64,000 bases of DNA, from the NCBI GenBank assembly GCA_023374025.1, contig SIJG01000065.1, positions 543,496 to 607,495 on the forward strand. Reading direction: 5' to 3'. This stretch comes from Heterodera schachtii (lineage: Eukaryota; Nematoda; Chromadorea; Rhabditida; Heteroderidae). Positions 47,817 to 64,000 of the stretch are shown in pieces. Under the pieces are notes generated by a model that was given only the letters and a program-made list of their open reading frames with translations, searched no databases and was not told the origin of the DNA. Position numbers and translations under genes: made by a program. How positions within the stretch are numbered: position 1 is the first letter of the stretch; the number at the start of each line of letters is the position of its first letter.

Positions 47817-48896
47817 GAAGGTCATTCATTCTTCCCCAATCGATCGGTCCCTTCGCGGCGTTCCCCAAGCGCAAGTCCAACCAAAAGCCAACAGCACAGA
47901 AACAGAAGGCAACTTTAAAGGGTTGTTTTTCATTTGTCAGGAGAGTGGCCAGTGGTTTTTCTGTTTTTCCTTTCCATTTTCTTTTTTCTCCCCTAATTAG
48001 TTAATTTACAATTAATTCGTTTTTACAGTTTGGCCAATGGTCCGTTTGGTCCCAATTTGGCCATCGTCCATTGCCTCCCCTACTAATTTTCACATTACTT
48101 TGGTCCCACCTCACTTCCATTCCAATTCCCTCCCCCCTCTAATCATTCCCTGCAGCGGTTTTCCCATACGTCCGTCCATTCAATGCCCTCAGGCAAATTG
48201 CGCACATTGTCTTTTTCCTCCCTCCCTAAATAAAATAATCCATTTCATTCCTCCCATTGCAATGCTTTACCCCCCCCCCCCCCCTCCCGTTAATCTCTGC
48301 CGACAAATTTAGTTTGATTTTCCTTCTTTGAAGCATTGCGTTTGCCTTTGATTATTATCCCTAATTGATCTGTTTCTGTTTTCAGTCCGGTCATTCAATC
48401 ACTTCCTCCTTCTCCCCCCCCCCCCTTTTGTTTTTGCTACCCCAATTTGCAACTGTCCTTGATATTATTTATTATTTCCATGTCAAATCCTTCCTTCTCG
48501 CTTTTCCCTTTAATCATTTCCCAATTTTGTACCTTTTCCCTCTTTTGCTTCAAATGAAATTCTGAAAAATCATTCTTTTCAAATCGTTGCTAATGTGTTA
48601 TAATTGAGTGGAGCGACAGTAATTGGGATTTGCGGAACGAAGAGAAACACAAAGCGAAAACGGACGGAGAATGGACGACGAACGAATGAATTGGGGGGGG
48701 GGGGAAATGCGGAGAATGGAAATGGAAAATGGAAGTGCATCAATCGACCGGCTGACGGATTACGGCGGCGGAGCAAAAAAAAAAAAAGTGACCAACCGCG
48801 AAGACACTACAGAAAAAAAAACGAATAAATGGGGGGGGGGGGCAAAGTAAAACGATGGAAATTAAAAAAAGTTGGGGGAGAGAGACAAAAAGACAA

Positions 48897-48920
48897 AGAG
48901 AGAGAGAGAGAGAGAGAGAG

Positions 48921-48962
<42 letters not shown>
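48897..48962. repeat. (GA)n microsatellite
   Basis: About 66 bp of GA dinucleotides with one AAAA interruption. Confidence 0.95.
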
Positions 48963-48967
<5 letters not shown>

Positions 48968-49389
48968 CAGTCCATCCCATCAACTCGAAGGCTTTCAGTC
49001 CACAAAATCTGCTGGGTTCTGAATTCGCGACTTGGCTGCTTCGGAGGGTTTCGACCTCTCCTCCCATTCATTTCGATTGCGATTTGTGATGTGATTTTGG
49101 AGGTCGGCCGCATTTTAAGTAAAATTCCAAATTATTAATTTGAAATGGAGAGGAAATGATGGGACAAAAGTGACCAAAAAAGGGAGGGGCAATTAATGAA
49201 AAAAGACTAAATGGTTGGCCATTTCAAATGCAACTTTTGTCGGAAAGTGACTAACATTCGTCGATCACTCAAATTCCCTCCGTTTCTTTTCAGATTTTCT
49301 TTCATTAGAATTCACTGCCATTCCGCGATAGCATTTTTTATTTTTACCATGCCTTCATAATCCGATTTTGCCAAATTCCTTCCCAAATA

Positions 49390-50294
49390 ATGACCGATGG
49401 TGCCAAATATCCCTCATTGTCAACAGCGGAGGAAAGCAAAAAAATTGGCCAAAACTGTGCAAATGCCACCACAAAAAGCAATGATTACGCATTCAATTGC
49501 GAAGAGAACAGCGCCGACGCAATTATTCATCGGTCTGTGGCAAAAGCACTTCATTTCCGAAATATTCTTGATCAATTTCTCTTCCTTTCTCTGTCTCTCT
49601 CTGATCAGCTGTTTTTCCTTTCTTTCTCTGTCTGTCTCTCTGATCAGCTGTTTTTCCTTTCTCTGTCTGTCTGTCTCTCTGATCAGCTGTTTTTCCTTTC
49701 TTTCTCTGTCTGTCTCTCTGATCAGCTGTTTTTCCTTTCTTTCTCTGTCTGTCTCTCTGATCAGCTGTTTTTCCTTCCTTTCTCTGTCTGTCTCTCTGAT
49801 CAGCTGTTTTTCCTTTCTCTGTCTGTGATCATTTTTGCCTTTTCCTTCCAGGCCCATTCGGATCAATCGAATTGCGCGTCATTACAAAAGTTCGTCTGTG
49901 TTGGCTCCCCCCGCCGCTTCGGCCGGCCTTTCCCCGCGGATTCCCTCCTCCGCCGTCGGTCACTTTTCCGCTTCTTCTTCCGCCCACGCTTTGCCAAGAT
50001 TGGCAAATGCACTTCGATCTCTGCTCACTTCGTCGTCAGCAAAGTTTTCACCAAAGGTCCTTCAACTGAAACTAATTTAAAATTGGCCAATTGCCAAGTG
50101 AATTTGTCCCAATTTTCTTACAATTAGACAGCCTTTGTGGACGCCGCCGACGAATTGATTTATTATTCCAATGCGATTCCTTCAGCGGCAAAAACATTTA
50201 TTGGTGCCGATGGTGGAGAGATGGCACAACGCCAAAATGGCACCGACGCTCAAAAGGGAGGCGCAAAAAAGCAGCGGAGTCCGTCCCTGGGGAG
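49390..50294 (+). CDS. Unresolved coding region upstream of the ABTB-type gene
   Basis: Two well-formed exons are visible: 49852-50056, preceded by TTTCCTTCCAG and reading INRIARHYKSSSVLAPPAAS then HALPRLANALRSLLTSSSAK, and 50128-50294, reading TAFVDAADELIYYSNAIPSA then AKTFIGADGGEMAQRQNGTD. A frame from ATG 49390 (MTDGAKYPSLSTAEESKKIG) runs through a 39-bp minisatellite and may be the first exon, but it does not share the frame of the next exon. A further protein-like piece (TTLEQIKALYKSVPNFAILD, EMEKNAEEADRKR) lies at 50424-50512. This may be a separate gene or the 5' part of the ABTB-type gene. Family not recognised. Confidence 0.4.
49590..49826 (+). repeat. 39-bp minisatellite, six copies
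   Basis: TGATCAGCTGTTTTTCCTT recurs with GATCAG at 49603, 49642, 49681, 49720, 49759 and 49798, an exact 39-bp period, each followed by a TCTGTCTGTCTC tract. Because 39 is a multiple of 3 the reading frame stays open, giving a repeated 13-residue hydrophobic unit (SDQLFFLSFSVCL) in one frame. Confidence 0.95.
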
Positions 50295-50894
50295 GTCGAA
50301 AAGAAAGGCATTTCGATTTGTTTTTTGAATGCTTTGGCATTTTGAAGAGATCCGTCCAATTATGGCCGTCTCAGCAGCGGAACAGAAGCAAAAGGCAGAA
50401 ATTGCCTTTGGCACGGACAGCCGACGACATTGGAACAGATAAAGGCACTTTACAAAAGTGTGCCGAATTTTGCCATTTTGGACGAAATGGAAAAGAACGC
50501 GGAGGAGGCGGACAGAAAGAGGTGGGCCAAAGCGCACCGGGGGCAATACTGAAAAGTTCGTCCCCCCATGACTCATTTTGGCGTCTCAGCGTGGTAGTGC
50601 GGTGTCGAGATGGATGCGCGGCACTTTTGTGCCATCCTTCGATGGCCCATCCGCCGCCCGTTCAAACCCAGCGGAAGCGGCTATTATTTTCAAAGCATCA
50701 GCGCCAAAGCAGTGCCCATTTTTCTGCCGGCACTTCCGAGTCATCCGACGCTTCGCTCGGCTCCACAAAATGCGTCCCATTCCAACGCAAAAAGTGCCAT
50801 TCGCGGGCAGTGACTGCCGAAGGCACACATCAAATGACTATTAACTTTAAAATTGGTTTTAACAATTGCTATAATTTGCCGTGCTCAATTTAAG

Positions 50895-53800
50895 GCTCTC
50901 CGCAAAGTTCATTGAGCAGTTATTCACTGCAAAGCTCAACATCGTTGCGGGACGAGGCCAATTTCGACAGAGCGACGCGAGAGAAAGGCGGCAAAAAGAA
51001 ACCATCGACGGACAGCGGATACCGCTCGAGGGGAGGGACGCCTCGGGAGAAGCAGACGGAGGAGGGCACGGGTGGCATGGGGCGCGAGCAGCAGCCGGAC
51101 AAAGGCACAACCGACCGACACTCACTCCCATCGGACCATCCGTCAAAAACAACGCCACTCCATCCCACTCAAAGCCCTCGTGCCATTTGTCCATCCCAGC
51201 GGCACAACACGCGTTTTTATGTATGGACAAATCTGATCAGCATTGATCAAATTCGGGCGACCGCTCCGATTAGTTTGGAGGCGATTGCGCATCGGCAAAA
51301 GGCCAATGCTCAGAAGGAGCAAAGGGATCAGCTCAACGGGACAGTCGAAGTGCTGACTGAACTGCTCGTCAGAATGGGCATTGAGTTGCGCCGATTGTGC
51401 GCTGTGTTGGGCAAATGCACGTGCAGAGACATTGGCACAGTCACTTTGGTCGGCTGAGTTTGGCACTTTCCTTCACTCTCCACCAAATTCAGCTGTTTTT
51501 GCCCACTTCTCTTGCTTGGCATGCGATTCGTCATGCTCAGAAAACGTCCGAACATTTTGTCCGAACAGTCGCTGATCAGTCAAAGCGGTGGCAATCGCTG
51601 AGTGATCGAAGCCAATTGAAGCATTTAAACGGCGGACTCTTTTTCCGGTGGATGACCGACTCTCGAATTGGTGCCATTGTGGACGAGAAGGTCTCTTCTC
51701 CCCGTGCCATTCTTTCGGTGCCATTCTTTCCCCTCTCATCGGCAGGTCTCTCTGTTCCTCGCCGCCATTTTCGACTTTCTCCTTTCCCAATTTCTGCTCC
51801 ATTGCGCCCCCTTCTCCTCCGAGTCCGTTTCCGTCTCTGAATTGCTCAACTCCTTGGCCAATTCTTTGCCACATTCGCGCAACTTTCACTTATTGTCCCC
51901 GCCCATCGCATCCGACGGATATTCCTTTAACGAATTGTCACTCATTGTCCAAAATTCGCCACTTGGCCAATTGATTTCGGCGGATGACTCATCGACAGAA
52001 ATCTCACAATTTGGCACTTTGGTTGGCGACAAATTGCGCATGGATGGCGAGTCGGTGTTGGCACTGCACCATTTCATCAGCACAAAAACGGCACCGCCAT
52101 TGGAGCAGTGGCTGAGAAAGGGCGCATTGTACGCACTTCAGAGACGCGCGAGAACAATTCGGCCCTGGGACATCGTTCAGGTGGTCTTCTGACTCGCCCT
52201 TTTCCGATTAATTGTCATCCTTTGCCCTTTTGCCAATGCTTTTTCTTTGGCTTTTCCTTTGACTTTTTCCTTTGGCTTTTTCTTTGGCTTTTTCTTGGCT
52301 TTTCCTTTGGCTTTTTCTTTGGCTTTTTCTTTGGCTTTTCCTTTGGCTTTTTCTTTGGCTTTTTCTTTGGCTTTTTCTTGGCTTTTTCTTTGGCTTTTTC
52401 TTGGCTTTTCCTTTGGCTTTTCCTTTGGCTTTTTCTTTGGCTTTTCCTTTGACTTTTCCTTTGCCACTTTTAATGCCCTTCTCCCCTCCCTTTTTGGGCT
52501 GCTCGTTTGCTTCTCCTCCACTTCGATTGCCCTCCTCCCACTGCTTCCCAACTTTTCGCTGATGATCATTCGTGGAGTCTCCCCTTTTGTGCCGCTACAA
52601 AAGCCATTCTTTTGGGCACTGAATGCCATTCGCATCAACTAACATCATCGGCCGTTCCGATCGACTCGAAAATATTCCCTGATTTTTTTGGATGGACTCC
52701 GCTGAATTGGGCAATAGCAATGGAAGAAACGGAATTAGTGGGCGCAGCGATTGGACAGCCGAAAGGGGCGAGGGCGGTGAGATGCGAAGAGAAAAACATT
52801 CAGGTGGGAAGGGAGAGGAAAAACATTTTGATGGGGAGAGGGGGGGAGAGAGTAATGCCCAGGGGCATCATTTTCGAATGTTTCAATTCAAATTAATTGA
52901 ACCTATTTGACAAATGGGGGGAAGGGGAAAGGCTATTGGACATTTCATTCATTTGCCATCCCTCTTTCTGATCTTTTTCCCGTTTTTGGCTTTTTCTCCT
53001 CCTTCAGATCGCTGCTTCGACTGGTAATTTTGCCCTCTGTGAGCTTTTGCTTCGTGCCGGTGCCAATCCCTTCCTTTGCGTCCCTTTGCCCTTTTCGTCC
53101 CTTCCCTTCGGCCCTTCCCAAATTTGTCCCTCCGCTTTTGCCATCGCCGCCTCACGCGGTGATCAAAAATTGGTCGGCCTTTTTCTCACTTTTTGTTCGG
53201 TTTTGCGCCAACAATGGGACAATACTAAAGGTTAAACTGAAACAATTCGGCTCATATTTTCCGTGGCTTTTCCTCAAGGCCAAAATGCGTTGTGCCGTTC
53301 CTCCGCCGCTTTTTCCCCTCCGCCGCCCTTTCAAATGGACTCAATTCGCTTCGCTTCTCTTAATGAATACGAAAAATGGGCTTTCTCCGAAGCCATTTAT
53401 TTGGCAGCAGAGACACAAAGGTACAGAAGACGGAAAATCTGTCCAAAAATGATTTTTTTTTTTTTTTGAGATGGGAAATGGCATTTAAGCTGAGGGAATT
53501 GGGCGTCGGGTGGCCAAATGTCGGCTTTTGGATGGATGCGATGGAATGGGCCATGGACAGCGATGATCAGCGGAAGTTGGCGCAGCTGGTGGACGAGTTC
53601 GGGACGACATTCGCAAGCGAATTGACCAAAAATGGGGAGAAAGGCAAAATGGGGCGGGGGAACAGAAACGACGGAATGGCACGGATGGGACAATTGGTGA
53701 GAAAATGGGGGGGGGGGGGTCGAAAAGGCGATCGGGTCAAGTAACTTCTTTAAATTAGCAAAATGGTGTTCCTTTTTTACTTCATCTTCTTTCTTCTGTT

Positions 53801-55091
53801 CTCTCTCTTCTCTCTCTCTTCTCTCTCTGTTCCCCCTCTATTCTCTCTCTCTCTCTCTCTCTCCCCTCTATTCCCCCTCTCTCTCTAGCTTTTCCGTCTT
53901 CTCTCCTCCGCGTCGCTCTCTTCCGTCCGTTTTGGTGCCGCGCGTGCTCTCTCTTCGCTTTTTGCGCAACTCCAACGGCCTTCGTTGGTCCATTTTGAGA
54001 GGGAACTCAACGCCTTTTTCGGTTCCTCCACGGCTCCTCCGCCGTCCTTTTCTCCGATTTTGCCAATTGACCCGAAATTTGTCGACTCGCCCGATCTGTC
54101 CGATATTCGCTTTCGCTTCAGCGATGGCCAAATTGTTTATGGCCATCGCATTGTTTTGGTCAATGCTTCGGAGGAATTTCGCCGGATTTTGAAGTGACAA
54201 TTTGAAAGAATGACTTTTAGTCGTGCACAAAATGCGCTTTTTATCAGCAGAAAACCCAACGGACTGTTGGAAATGAGCGAATGCGACGCGACCATTTTCC
54301 GAGTACTGCTCGAATTTGTTTATGGTAACATATCCAAGTGCATGAGCGAACTGCACAAAATGGACATTGACAAGCGAATGGAAATGGTCAAAGCAGCCAA
54401 ACACTTTGGGATGCGGAGATTGGACGAAAGTGCGCAGAAAGTCACTGGAGAGGCGATCACTGTGGAACACTTTGCCAAAGTGTACACTTTTGCGCGGGTT
54501 ATTTCAACTTAAATATAATTATTTAAATTAAAAGGAGAGAGAGAAATCAGAGATAAAGAGAGAGAAATTAGAGATAAAAAGAGAGTGAGAGATAAAGAGA
54601 GAGAAATTAGAGATAAAGAGAGTGAGAGATAAAGAGAGAGAAATTAGAGATAAAGAGAGTGAGAGATAAGAGATAAAGAGAGTGAGAGATAAAGAGAGAG
54701 AAATTAGAGATAAAGAGAGTGAGAGATAAAGAGAGAAATCAGAGATGAAGAGAGTGAGAGATAAAGAGAGAGAAATTAGAGATAAGAGAGTGAGAGATAA
54801 GAGAGAGAATCAGAGATGAAGAGAGTGAGAGATAAAGAGAGAGAAATCAGAGATGAAGAGAGTGAGAGAGGTGTGTGTTGCTTTTGGATAATCTTTTCGG
54901 AATTAAAGGAAATGAACTGCGACACCCTGCGCGAAGAATGCGAACACTTTGCACTTGTCCATTTGGTCGAATTAATATCGAACGGAAAATGGTGGACGAA
55001 CGAAGCGAATTTGGACACAAAAGGGAGACAAACATTGGCAGAGGGAATGAAAAAGCAATTCGAAAATGCCATGGGAGAGACAGACATATGA
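50895..55091 (+). CDS. Ankyrin-repeat and BTB protein (ABTB2/ABTB3, BTBD11-type)
   Basis: Likely scaffold or ubiquitin-ligase adaptor. An exon from 50895 encodes a Ser-rich N-terminus (KKKPSTDSGYRSRGGTPREK) and the histone-fold-like helices NGTVEVLTELLVRMGIELRR and LCAVLGKCTCRDIGTVTL. The next exons (from about 51494 and 51747) give LPTSLAWHAIRHAQKTSEHF, NGGLFFRWMTDSRIGAIVDE (ABTB2: GRFFRWMVDTRI) and PPLEQWLRKGALYALQRRAR. Ankyrin repeats follow: FFGWTPLNWAIAMEETELVG, IAASTGNFALCELLLRAGAN and AFAIAASRGDQKLVGLFLTF. Then come EAIYLAAETQ and FKLRELGVGWPNVGFWMDAM, and the BTB domain SPDLSDIRFRFSDGQIVYGH, ECDATIFRVLLEFVYGN and AAKHFGMRRLDESAQKVTGE. The last exon (54915-55091) reads EMNCDTLREECEHFALVHLV. 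All blocks keep ABTB2 order. No start codon was identified; the true 5' end may lie in 49.4-50.9 kb. Confidence 0.9.
52244..52471. repeat. 12-bp minisatellite TTTTTCTTTGGC
   Basis: About 18 near-identical copies of TTTGGCTTTTTC or TTTGGCTTTTCC, in an intron of the ABTB-type gene. Since 12 is a multiple of 3 all frames stay open, giving spurious Phe/Leu-rich (+) and Lys/Glu-rich (-) ORFs. Confidence 0.95.
54530..54875. repeat. Purine minisatellite (GAGAGTGAGAGATAAAGAGA type)
   Basis: About 345 bp in the last intron of the ABTB-type gene, made of units of roughly 35-40 bp with AGAGATAAAGAGAGTGAGAG and GAGAAATTAGAGATAAAGA. Confidence 0.9.
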
Positions 55092-55212
55092 AAAGCGGAC
55101 AAAAGCACGATTAAAAGGATGTGAATAATTTAAGAGTAATTAATTTTAAAAAAGAACCTAATGAAAACAATGAAAAATGGAAATACTGATCAATTCGGAT
55201 AGACTTTGCTGA

Positions 55213-57514
55213 TCAGTATCGCGTAATCAGAGCCGTGTGTACTTCCCGCGAAAGTCCGCACGCATCGACCCCCCTGAAAGGAAGTCGTTGACAAGCAGCG
55301 ATCACTTCTACGACGACCGCTTCCGATCACTCCCCCCCCCCCCTCCCTCCCGATCATTCCCTCTTCTGCCGACCTCCGAATGTGCACATATCCCCCGTTG
55401 ATGCCCCACGAACTGCCCCAACTGTTCTTCATGATCCAGAAGGGTGTTCCGCCACTCTTTTCGTCCTCTCCAAATCCGACCACTTCCATGGCATGCCGAC
55501 CCATCGAATGGAATTGGCATTCGTCGGCAGTTGGCGAGAAAATGCCCCCCACATAATGAAACATTGTTTTGGTCACATTCATTCCTCAAAGGGACGTCCT
55601 TTCCCATTGGTCCCTTTCTGTTTGCTGTTCGTCTACCAAATGAAACGGGCCCTTTCTCCACAACAAAATCCGCAATTTGCTGCTCGTCGCTCGGCAAAGT
55701 TCGCACTTCGTCGACGAATGTCCGTTGCGTTGGGTCCACGGGGCCCGGCGACAATTCGCAGTTACCATCGGCACCGCGGTACTTCAAAAGGCAAATGAAA
55801 GGACAAAAGTGGCAAATTGGGGGGGGGGGAGAGACCGGGTAATTATCTTCACGAAGAAGGCCATTATCACGAACATAGCTGACAAATGATGAAGGGAAGT
55901 GAAAGACAAAGACAATGAATGGCATCAAAGGGAGCACCGACCGAAATGCGTTTGGTCTGTTCCCTCCTTCGCATCCGTTGTTCGATTGGTCGCAATCGAT
56001 CATTTGCTAAACAAACAGTTGATCAACAGCAAAGCAATCTGATCAATACGGAAAATCAAGCAGAATTATTTCTGGCTTTTGATTTCTATGAAATTGCAAA
56101 TCATACAGTGCAAGGGGTGTTTCATGCCGAGGGCCGTACGACGGACGATTTAGCCAGGGGGGGGGGTGTTTCGGGACGATTTTTCATACGAAGGTCCAAA
56201 TGCGGCGATTTTTTTTTACTACACTTTTTTGGCAAACTTTTTTTTCTATTAAATTGCCACGCATTTTTCCTTAAAAACTTTTCGAGAACTGGGGGGGGGG
56301 GGGGTGGTGGCCCGGCGGGTGCCGAAAGGCGCCACCGGAAAAAATTTTGAAAATTTGAGTACGATTTGTTAACAGATTTACACCGAAAAAAGGCCATTGT
56401 GCAAATTTTAAATTTTCGCCCCTTAGTTACGACGACCCCCTCCTCTTTTACAGCCGCCCCCCTAACGACGGACGAGGGAGGGGTGTCCGAGGCCTCTTAC
56501 GACGAAAGGGGGGTGTGTCGAGACACCCCTTGCACATGTATGTTGCAAATCCCACTAAATTCTGTCGGATTTATTTATTCCCTTGCTGGCCTCGGCTGAT
56601 CACTTTCGTTTGGAGTCAGTGACCTGTTCCGACAGAGTGAGCAGTGTTCCGTTGTGAATTGCGTGTTGTGACTCGACCACTGCTGCCGTGGCAAAAGCCC
56701 AACACGCGCCGCAACGCACTTAAGCAAATCCCTTTTCATTTTTGGCCTTTTCTCCGATCACTTCGTCCACTCACTCTGATTCTTCACGTGATTGACCACT
56801 CCCTTTTTGCGCCAATCGAATTCGCTCGGCCGCTTAAAATTCGCATCCATCGGACGAAATTCGCGGATTGGCTTAGCCCAAGCAAAGGGAACGTTTTCAA
56901 AGTGTTCGTGTGGCATTATCAACTGAAAATGGAGCCGATCAGTAAGTTCCTTGTGTCTGATCAGTGATCACTTCTTTCAATTCTTCGTCGCTCCAATCGA
57001 AAAATGTCGTAATTCCGTACACTTCGCCTTCCCTTCCGATCTTTTCCAATTGTTCGAAATTGGCAACAAAAATTGAAAATCGCCTCAGCTTTTCTTCGAT
57101 GGTTGAATAATTTTTTGAAAAACTGGAAAGGAAAGTTTGCCTTTTGCTCATAAAATACCGTTTTTGAAAATCAACAAATTTGGCGAGGAAAGTGCCATTG
57201 GAAATAATTCGCCCAAAATCGGTGCCATCGCTCGGGCGGAAAAGATTGAGAGGAAATTGGAAGTAAAGCAGCAAAATGATCAGCAGAAGGACGAGGGGAA
57301 GCGATTTGGAGAAGAGAAAACTAATAAGCCAATTGAAGGCACTTAATTTGTTTAATCGCCACCTTTTCAGTGGGCTCTTCTCCCCAAACGCTCTCCACGA
57401 ATTTTGTCGCAAATTTTTGCCAAAAAGTGGCACTAAACTGCCCTTGTGCATTTTCTTGGGGTGGGGGGGGGAGGAAACGGAGAGAATTGTCCGTTTTATG
57501 TGCCATTTTATCAT
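55213..57514 (-). CDS. Papain-family (C1A, cathepsin L-like) cysteine peptidase with N-terminal membrane anchor
   Basis: ATG 57514 opens about 60 residues of basic N-terminus, then a hydrophobic span LPLVLLLIILLLYFQF that reads as a signal anchor. The I29 inhibitor prodomain follows (YSTIEEKLRRFSIFVANFEQ, YGITTFFDWSDEELKE), then the mature start PSEFDWRKKGVVNHVKNQ. The catalytic Cys region is CGACWAFATAAVVESQ (Cys codon 56704-56702), preceded by the oxyanion Gln in KNQ; the usual GQ between KNQ and Cys reads MR, and CGSCW reads CGACW. The DCDQSNNGCEGG motif, catalytic His (RHAMEVVGFG) and Asn (FWIMKNSWGSSWG) are all present, and the end GVDACGLSREVHTALITRY is typical; stop TGA 55215-55213. 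All catalytic residues are kept, so it should be active. A MITE lies in the intron between the Cys and GCEGG exons. Role (lysosomal, gut or other) cannot be told. Confidence 0.92.
56093..56551. mobile_element. MITE-like element in protease intron
   Basis: The left end TTGCAAATCATACAGTGCAA continues GGGGTGT; the right end ACACCCCTTGCACATGTATG continues TTGCAA, which is an imperfect inverted match of about 27 bp. About 460 bp, with G runs at 56158 and 56291 and no coding frame. Target-site duplication not clear. Confidence 0.7.
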
Positions 57515-57821
57515 TCATTCATTTGCTTCCCCCTTTCTTATCACAAAGTGAATGGCAACAGAATCAATTATGGTCTTTGCATGCATGCAAAATGCTACTC
57601 TTATCATGCGAAAATATATTTTTTCAAATTCGCAGAGAGTGCCGACAGACACCGCCACCAGGGATATTTAAAAAGTGTAAATATTTTGAAAATTTCCAAT
57701 TTCATTAAAAATTTGTCATTTTTTATTGCTCATTTTATTCTTCTGTATCATTTTCGCACTAAAAAATCTTTTATTGCTCTGTGAAATTCAAGAAATTAAA
57801 AGAAGGACAATCGATTGATGG
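57515..57821. other. Short AT-rich region between protease start and TRAPPC10 end
   Basis: Upstream region of the protease gene and 3' flank of TRAPPC10, both on the - strand. No exon seen. Confidence 0.6.

Positions 57822-64000
<6,179 letters not shown>

Larger units (their letters stand above)
46910..49389. other. Intergenic region rich in homopolymer C/G runs and microsatellites
   Basis: Contains (AG)n just after the stop, C runs at 46949 and 48270-48285, a 20-C run and a 13-C run at 47773-47816, G runs at 47464, 48693 and 48833, (GA)n at 48897-48962, and a partial direct duplication around 47187-47275 containing AAACCCGGGTTAA. No exon supported. Confidence 0.6.

Noticed and set aside
52177..52638. 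Long Lys/Glu/Pro-rich ORF on the - strand
   Set aside because: It is the antisense reading of the 12-bp TTTTTCTTTGGC minisatellite; period 12 keeps every frame open.
54194..54220. A 27-nt intron in the BTB domain of the ABTB-type gene
   Set aside because: A later acceptor (TTTTATCAG) gives a 54-nt intron, also in frame, and a length that fits ABTB2 better.

Overview
This is nuclear DNA of a nematode, most likely a clade IV plant-parasitic (tylenchid or cyst-type) species. The evidence is gene structure: many short exons, introns as small as about 39-43 nt, acceptors of the TTTTCAG or TTTTAG type, nematode-type globins, and an unusually high number of GC-AG introns, a trait reported for cyst nematodes. 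The genus is inference. Gene models were built by hand, joining exons by reading frame, splice sites and remembered family alignments; outer coordinates are usually firmer than every internal junction.

Layout. 1-713 (-): 5' part of a delta-9 acyl-CoA desaturase. 3130-5992 (-): coiled-coil protein. 8751-9430 and 10715-12924 (+): two unlike globins with a possible small secreted protein between them. 13093-13659: a MITE. 15101-17245 (+): YY1-type zinc-finger factor. 17468-20905 (-): SLC17-type transporter with a foldback element in an intron. 21421-22882 (-): pyruvate dehydrogenase E3-binding protein lacking lipoyl domain and catalytic His. 23121-25743 (-): ribophorin I. 26282-26760 (+): tail-anchored protein. 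About 27.2-30.4 kb (+): multipass membrane protein. 30501-30572 (+): tRNA-Pro. 30673-32043 (-): TMEM231. 34857-37464 (+): plastin/fimbrin. 40965-46909 (+): ZC3H4/6-type CCCH protein. About 49.4-50.3 kb (+): unresolved exons. 50895-55091 (+): ABTB2/ABTB3-type ankyrin-BTB protein. 55213-57514 (-): papain-family protease. 57822 to past the right edge (-): TRAPPC10.

Most genes are unrelated housekeeping or regulatory functions (lipid desaturation, N-glycosylation, mitochondrial pyruvate dehydrogenase, vesicle tethering, ciliary transition zone, actin bundling, nuclear RNA control), so no metabolic cluster is evident. The ribophorin I and E3-binding-protein genes lie 238 bp apart on one strand with a strong acceptor before the second ATG, which would fit a nematode operon. 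The rest is rich in purine/pyrimidine microsatellites, 12- and 39-bp minisatellites, long C or G runs and non-autonomous inverted-repeat elements, many inside introns. I found no CRISPR array, rRNA gene or complete autonomous transposon. The most notable points are the GC-AG introns, the lipoyl-less E3-binding protein, the degenerate EF-hands of the plastin and the membrane-anchored protease.
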